NCBI RefSeq assembly: GCF_036084755.1
Contig: NZ_CP107968.1
Span: 1,178,001 to 1,242,000 of the forward strand
Direction: 5' to 3'
From: Streptomyces sp. NBC_00370
GTDB taxonomy: Bacteria; Actinomycetota; Actinomycetes; Streptomycetales; Streptomycetaceae
DNA: 64,000 nt
The position numbers and the translations under genes were made by a program. The stretch's first letter is position 1, and each line of letters starts with the position of its first letter. The notes under the pieces were generated by a model. The model saw nothing but the letters and a program-made list of their open reading frames with translations, did not search any database and was not told the origin of the DNA. Shown here piece after piece: positions 59,793 to 64,000 of this stretch.

Positions 59793-62700
59793 TGACTGAC
59801 GAAGCCGTGGACGCCGGCGCGTACGGGGTACTGCGCCGCCGGCTCGACGAACAGGCCGGTGAGCTGACCCGGCGCGCCGAGGCCCTCAACGCCCGCAGGG
59901 CCGAGGAGTTCGGCTCGACGGAGCTGCGGCTGCTCGCCACCGAGCGGATCACCACCGGGCACCCCTGCGTGCCCCGGGACCTGCTGGCCGTCGGCGGCGA
60001 TCTGCTCCTCGGGTTCGAACGGGCCCCGGGCGCCACGGGCGAGCCGGCGGTCGGTGACGTACTCACCCTGCGCACACCGGACTTGGCCGAGCTGCCCGAA
60101 GGGCGGCGGACCCTGCTCAACGACCCGGCCTTCGTCAGGGAGTTCGCCGGACTGCACCGCTACTTCCGCGAGGCCCGGCTGCGCAGGCTGCGGACGGTCG
60201 ACGGCAAACTGCTCGCGGTGTTCCGCACCGGCGAGGACGCGGCGGACGTGCGGGTGCTGCGCTGGGCCCAGGAGCCGGACGGCTCCGCCGGCGCCTTCGT
60301 CGACGGGCGGGGCGAGCGCGACCATGTCTTTCCCGCGTCGCACGACTTCGTCTGGACGGCGGCCGGCCGCGACACGCACGTACGCGGCCGCCACCCGCAC
60401 ATCGCCATCGGCGCGGGCGGCGGCCTGGCGGTCGACACGCTCGGCGGCACCCTCACCGTGAGGACGGCCCAGGGCGGCCAGGCGCCCGGGAACGTGTACG
60501 AGGAGCCGGTCGACGAACCGCTCCAGTCCCTCGCCGACGCCGAGATGGAGTACGCCGAGCTGGGGCCGCTCGTCCTGCTGCGGGTGCGCCCCTACAAGGA
60601 GGAGGCCTGGCGCCATCTGGTCGTCAACACCCTGCTCGGTACGGTGCTGCGGATCGACGCCGTCGGACCGTCCTGCCACCGGCTCCCCGAGGACCAGGGA
60701 ATCATCTTCCCCGGCGGGTACTACCTCACCACCGGCGCCCTCAAGACCTTCGACACCGCAGACGCGCTGGTCGACCCCGTCTTCGAGGGGGCGGTCCGCT
60801 CCCCCAACGGCGAGGACGTGCTGTACGTCTTCCGCTCACGCGACGCGAGCCGCGGCCTGCTGCTGCCGTACAACCTGATCCGCCAGGAGGTCGCGACCCC
60901 GCTGACGGGACGCGGGCACGCGCTTCTCGACGACGGCACCCTGATCCTGCTCAAGGCGGACCCGGGCGGCGAGGCGCAGCCGGGCCGGGTGCATGTGCTG
61001 CAGCGGTGGCGGACCCCCTATGTCTCGGACACCCACGCCGCCGCACGGCCGGCGGGTGGCGGGCCGCTCGCCAGGACCGGCAACGCCGACCTGGTGCGCG
61101 GTATCTCGGACTGTCTCGCGCTGGCCGGCGGCGTACGGGAGATGACACCGACGGCGGCCGTGCACCGGCAGTTGGCGGCCGACTGCGTACGCGCAGCCGA
61201 CCGGCACCATTGGCTGACCGACCCGGAACTCGGCCTGCTCGCGGAGCCGTTGGCGCAGATGCGGGAGACAGCCCGGCAGACGCTCGCCGAGTTCGACGCG
61301 GTCATGGAGCTGACCCGGCAGGCGGCGGACGCCCTCGACGACGCCGAGCGCACGCTGACGGGGCTCGTCCGGTCGGTGCGCGGCGAGACGCCGCGCTCGG
61401 CCGCAGGATGGATCGACCGGCTCACCGCACTGCGGCGGGCGCACGGCCGGCTGATGTCGCTCATGGACATGCACCACGCCGACACCGAGCGGATCACCAC
61501 GCTCGGCGCCCGCGCCGAGGAGGACGTCGCGTGGGCGGCCGGGAGCGCCGTCGAATTCCTCAGCGGTGAGGGCGCGTTCGCCGACTACCACGAGACCGTC
61601 GACGCACTGCTGGCCGAGACGGACACACTGACCGGCGTCAGCGACGCCGACGCGCTCGGCGCACGGCTGACGGAACTCACCGAGGCCTTTGCGACCGTCA
61701 CCGACGTGGTGTCCGGACTCGACATCGCCGACACAACCGTCCGGACGACGGTGCTGGAGCGGATCGCCGACGTACTCGGCGGCGCCAACCGCGTGCGCGC
61801 CGCCCTCGAAGCACGGCGCGGGGAGCTGGTGTCCCGGGAGGCGACGGCCGGGTTCGCCGCCGAGTTCGCGCTGCTCGGCCAGGCCGTCACGGGCGCGCTG
61901 GCCGCCGCCGGCTCCCCCGCGGCCTGCGACGAACAACTGACCAGGCTGCTGCTGCGCCTTGAGGACCTGGAGTCGCGGTTCGCCGGGTCCGACGACTTCC
62001 TCGCCCGGCTGGCCGAGCGCCGCGGTGAGGTGCACGAGGCGTTCGCCACCCGTAAGCAGACCCTCCAGGACGCGCGGGCCGGGCGCGCAGAACGGCTCGC
62101 CGACTCGGCGGCCCGGGTGCTGGACAGTGTGCGCCGCCGGCTCGGCTCGCTGCCGGATCCGGCGGCGGTGCACACCTATTTCGCCTCCGACCCGATGGTC
62201 GCCAAGGTCCGCCGGATCGCCGACGAACTGCGCGACCTCGGCGACCCGGTGCGCGCCGGCGAACTGGAGGGACGGCTGCGGGAGGCACAACAGGAGGCGG
62301 GGCGCGCGCTGCGCGACCGGGGTGAGCTGTACGAGGACGGCGGCGCCACGGTCCGGCTCGGGCGCCACCGGTTCGCCGTGAACACCGAACCGTTCGAGCT
62401 GACCCTGGTGCCGCACGGGGACGGACTCGCCTTCGCCCTGACGGGTACGGACTTCAGGGCGCCGGTCACCGACCCGGAGTTCGCGGCGACCCGCCCCTAC
62501 TGGGAGCAGTCGCTGCCGTCCGAGTCGCCGTCCGTCTACCGCGCCGAGCATCTGGCGGCCCGGCTGCTCGACGAACACGGCGCCGACGCGCTGAGCGGTC
62601 TCGCTCCTGCGGAACTGGCCCTGCTCGTAAGGGAGTCGGCCGCCGCGAGTTATGACGAGGGGTACCAGCGCGGCGTGCACGACGACGACGCCACCGCCGT

Positions 62701-64000
62701 CCTGTCGGCGTTGCTCGCGCTGTATCCGGCGGCAGGGCTGCTGCGCTTCCCGCCCGCCGTACGGGCCGCCGCACAGCGGTTCTGGGCGTACGCCGCGGGC
62801 GACTCGCGCCGCGCCTCGTGGCAGCGCAGGGCCCGCTCGCTGGCGCGGGCCCGTGCCGCCTTCGGGCCCGCTCCCGCGATCGACGCGCTGCGCCGGGAGT
62901 GGGCGGCTGCGATCGAGGAGGCGCTGCCCGGGGAGGAGCCGGGAGACGCGGTCGCCTCGTACCTCTTCGAGGAGCTGACGGGCGGCCCCGCCGGCTTCGT
63001 CACCAGCGCTTCGACCCGCACGCTGCTGGACAAGTTCCGCCGGGCGGCGGGCACGTCGGCCTACGACGAGGATCTGCTCGCGCTCGGCGACGACCCGCAC
63101 GCGCGCCGTCAGCTCGTCGAGGGCTGGCTCGCTCCGTACGCCGCTTCGAGCGGTACGGAGCTGGACCCCGGTGAGCTGGCCGAGGCGGTCGCCGTCGAGC
63201 TGTGTCCTGAGCTGGAGCGGTACGAGAGCGACGCGGCGCTGACGGTGTCCGTCGAGGGGCTGCTGGGCACCCACCCTCGGATCGCCCGGGGCAGGATGAC
63301 CGTTCGGCTGGACGAACTCCTCGCCCGTACCACGGAGTTCCGTACGAAGACGATGCCGGGCTTCCGCGCGTACCAGCGGCTGCGCAGCCGGCTCGTCGCC
63401 GCCGAGCGGCGCCGGCTGCGGCTGGAGGACCACCGGCCGCGTGTGATGCCGGCGTTCGTCCGCAACCGGCTGCTCGACGAGGTGTACCTGCCGCTGATCG
63501 GTGACGCGCTCGCCAAACAGATCGGCGCCGCGGGCGCCGGCCGGCGCACCGACTCGCAGGGCATGCTGCTGCTGGTCTCGCCGCCCGGCTACGGCAAGAC
63601 GACGCTGCTGGAGTACGTCGCCGACCGGCTCGGCATGGTCCTGGTCAAGATCAGCGGTCCGGCGCTGGGCCACGAGGTGACCTCGCTCGACCCGGCCGAG
63701 GCAGGCAGTGTGACGGCGCGTCAGGAGATCGAGAAGATCAATTTCGCGCTCGCCGCAGGCAACAACACACTGCTCTACCTGGACGACATCCAGCACACCT
63801 CACCCGAACTGCTCCAGCGGTTCATTCCGCTCTGCGACGCGACCCGCCGGGTCGAGGGGGTCAGGGACGGCCGGCCGCACAGCTACGACCTGCGCGGCAA
63901 GCGGTTCGCCGTCTGCATGGCCGGCAATCCGTACACCGGCTCCGGGGAGCGGTTCCAGATCCCGGACATGCTCGCCAACCGCGCCGACGTCTGGAATCTC
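59792..64000 (+). CDS. Giant AAA ATPase, DUF3686 / DNA repair ATPase family, 3' truncated
   Basis: The frame from ATG 59792 stays open to the window end: 1403 codons with no stop. The N-terminal two-thirds include the DUF3686-type block RPYKEEAWRHLVVNTLLGTV with LPEDQGIIFPGGYYLTTGAL, then long helical coiled regions (about 480-820). The AAA module begins near 1240: Walker A PPGYGKTT (G1266-K1269), Walker B LLYLDDIQH (D1331-D1332) and sensor-like CMAGNP (1375). Family members are annotated as DNA repair ATPases without strong evidence. It overlaps the flotillin stop codon by one base, so a membrane-linked role is plausible. The C-terminus is outside the window. Confidence 0.88.
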   Translation, partial: MTDEAVDAGAYGVLRRRLDEQAGELTRRAEALNARRAEEFGSTELRLLATERITTGHPCVPRDLLAVGGDLLLGFERAPGATGEPAVGDVLTLRTPDLAELPEGRRTLLNDPAFVREFAGLHRYFREARLRRLRTVDGKLLAVFRTGEDAADVRVLRWAQEPDGSAGAFVDGRGERDHVFPASHDFVWTAAGRDTHVRGRHPHIAIGAGGGLAVDTLGGTLTVRTAQGGQAPGNVYEEPVDEPLQSLADAEMEYAELGPLVLLRVRPYKEEAWRHLVVNTLLGTVLRIDAVGPSCHRLPEDQGIIFPGGYYLTTGALKTFDTADALVDPVFEGAVRSPNGEDVLYVFRSRDASRGLLLPYNLIRQEVATPLTGRGHALLDDGTLILLKADPGGEAQPGRVHVLQRWRTPYVSDTHAAARPAGGGPLARTGNADLVRGISDCLALAGGVREMTPTAAVHRQLAADCVRAADRHHWLTDPELGLLAEPLAQMRETARQTLAEFDAVMELTRQAADALDDAERTLTGLVRSVRGETPRSAAGWIDRLTALRRAHGRLMSLMDMHHADTERITTLGARAEEDVAWAAGSAVEFLSGEGAFADYHETVDALLAETDTLTGVSDADALGARLTELTEAFATVTDVVSGLDIADTTVRTTVLERIADVLGGANRVRAALEARRGELVSREATAGFAAEFALLGQAVTGALAAAGSPAACDEQLTRLLLRLEDLESRFAGSDDFLARLAERRGEVHEAFATRKQTLQDARAGRAERLADSAARVLDSVRRRLGSLPDPAAVHTYFASDPMVAKVRRIADELRDLGDPVRAGELEGRLREAQQEAGRALRDRGELYEDGGATVRLGRHRFAVNTEPFELTLVPHGDGLAFALTGTDFRAPVTDPEFAATRPYWEQSLPSESPSVYRAEHLAARLLDEHGADALSGLAPAELALLVRESAAASYDEGYQRGVHDDDATAVLSALLALYPAAGLLRFPPAVRAAAQRFWAYAAGDSRRASWQRRARSLARARAAFGPAPAIDALRREWAAAIEEALPGEEPGDAVASYLFEELTGGPAGFVTSASTRTLLDKFRRAAGTSAYDEDLLALGDDPHARRQLVEGWLAPYAASSGTELDPGELAEAVAVELCPELERYESDAALTVSVEGLLGTHPRIARGRMTVRLDELLARTTEFRTKTMPGFRAYQRLRSRLVAAERRRLRLEDHRPRVMPAFVRNRLLDEVYLPLIGDALAKQIGAAGAGRRTDSQGMLLLVSPPGYGKTTLLEYVADRLGMVLVKISGPALGHEVTSLDPAEAGSVTARQEIEKINFALAAGNNTLLYLDDIQHTSPELLQRFIPLCDATRRVEGVRDGRPHSYDLRGKRFAVCMAGNPYTGSGERFQIPDMLANRADVWNL

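Noticed and set aside
60836..63796. 986-codon minus-strand open frame near the window end
   Set aside because: It is antisense to the DUF3686/AAA ATPase, whose plus-strand frame is open from 59792 to 64000 and has Walker A, Walker B and family motifs.

Overview
The window looks like a chromosomal segment of a Streptomyces-type actinomycete. G+C is very high throughout, GTG starts are frequent, and genes often overlap by 1-4 bases (GTGA, ATGA, TGATG). Short A/T-rich intergenic spots carry operators, the first gene of many units has a GGAGG-type ribosome site, and intrinsic terminators are mostly GC-rich hairpins without a T-tract. Family content agrees: monomeric isocitrate dehydrogenase, SigE-type sigma factor, IclR/ROK/PucR regulators, sugar ABC importers without their own ATPase. 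I see no rRNA, tRNA, CRISPR array, prophage or intact insertion sequence.

Layout. 1-757: end of a sugar ABC permease. 782-5375: HpcH/HpaI-like DUF6986 protein, the electron-transfer flavoprotein pair etfB-etfA, a flavin reductase-like protein and a membrane-anchored thioredoxin. 5451-13000: DUF4395 protein, PlsC-like acyltransferase, transglutaminase-like plus free-standing B3/B4 pair, a DUF6421/SDR/threonine aldolase operon, a glycerophosphodiesterase and a GNAT enzyme.

13103-28216 is the most specialised region, a carbohydrate-use island. A leftward operon encodes a sugar-binding lipoprotein, two permeases and an NAD-dependent epimerase. Facing it are an IclR regulator and a rightward operon of mannonate-dehydratase-like enolase, ThuA protein and Gfo/Idh/MocA oxidoreductase. 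Next come a GH38 alpha-mannosidase overlapping a most unusual ROK regulator, which carries what reads as a degenerate IS630-type transposase at its N-terminus, and then a secreted GH71/99-like hydrolase on the opposite strand. A GH92 alpha-mannosidase at 45528-48656 extends the mannoside theme.

28572-45361 is mixed: DUF5134 and M56 membrane proteins, PAP2 phosphatase plus HAD hydrolase, TetR regulator, LVIVD-repeat protein facing a DUF305 lipoprotein, DUF6214, Old Yellow Enzyme homologue, SigE-type sigma/anti-sigma pair, uracil-DNA glycosylase, GlcNAc-kinase-like protein, CbiX-type chelatase, beta-propeller lactonase, HAD phosphatase and isocitrate dehydrogenase.

48877-64000: geranylgeranyl-reductase-like flavoprotein, MpaB-type oxygenase, a three-part MOSC/reductase/ferredoxin fusion, GNAT enzyme, a KhtTU-like cation/proton antiporter pair, a PucR regulator with two matching operators, and finally a tightly packed operon of YqiJ-like protein, flotillin and a giant DUF3686-type AAA ATPase that runs off the window. 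The ROK/transposase chimera and the flotillin/AAA operon are the two best candidates for undescribed biology.
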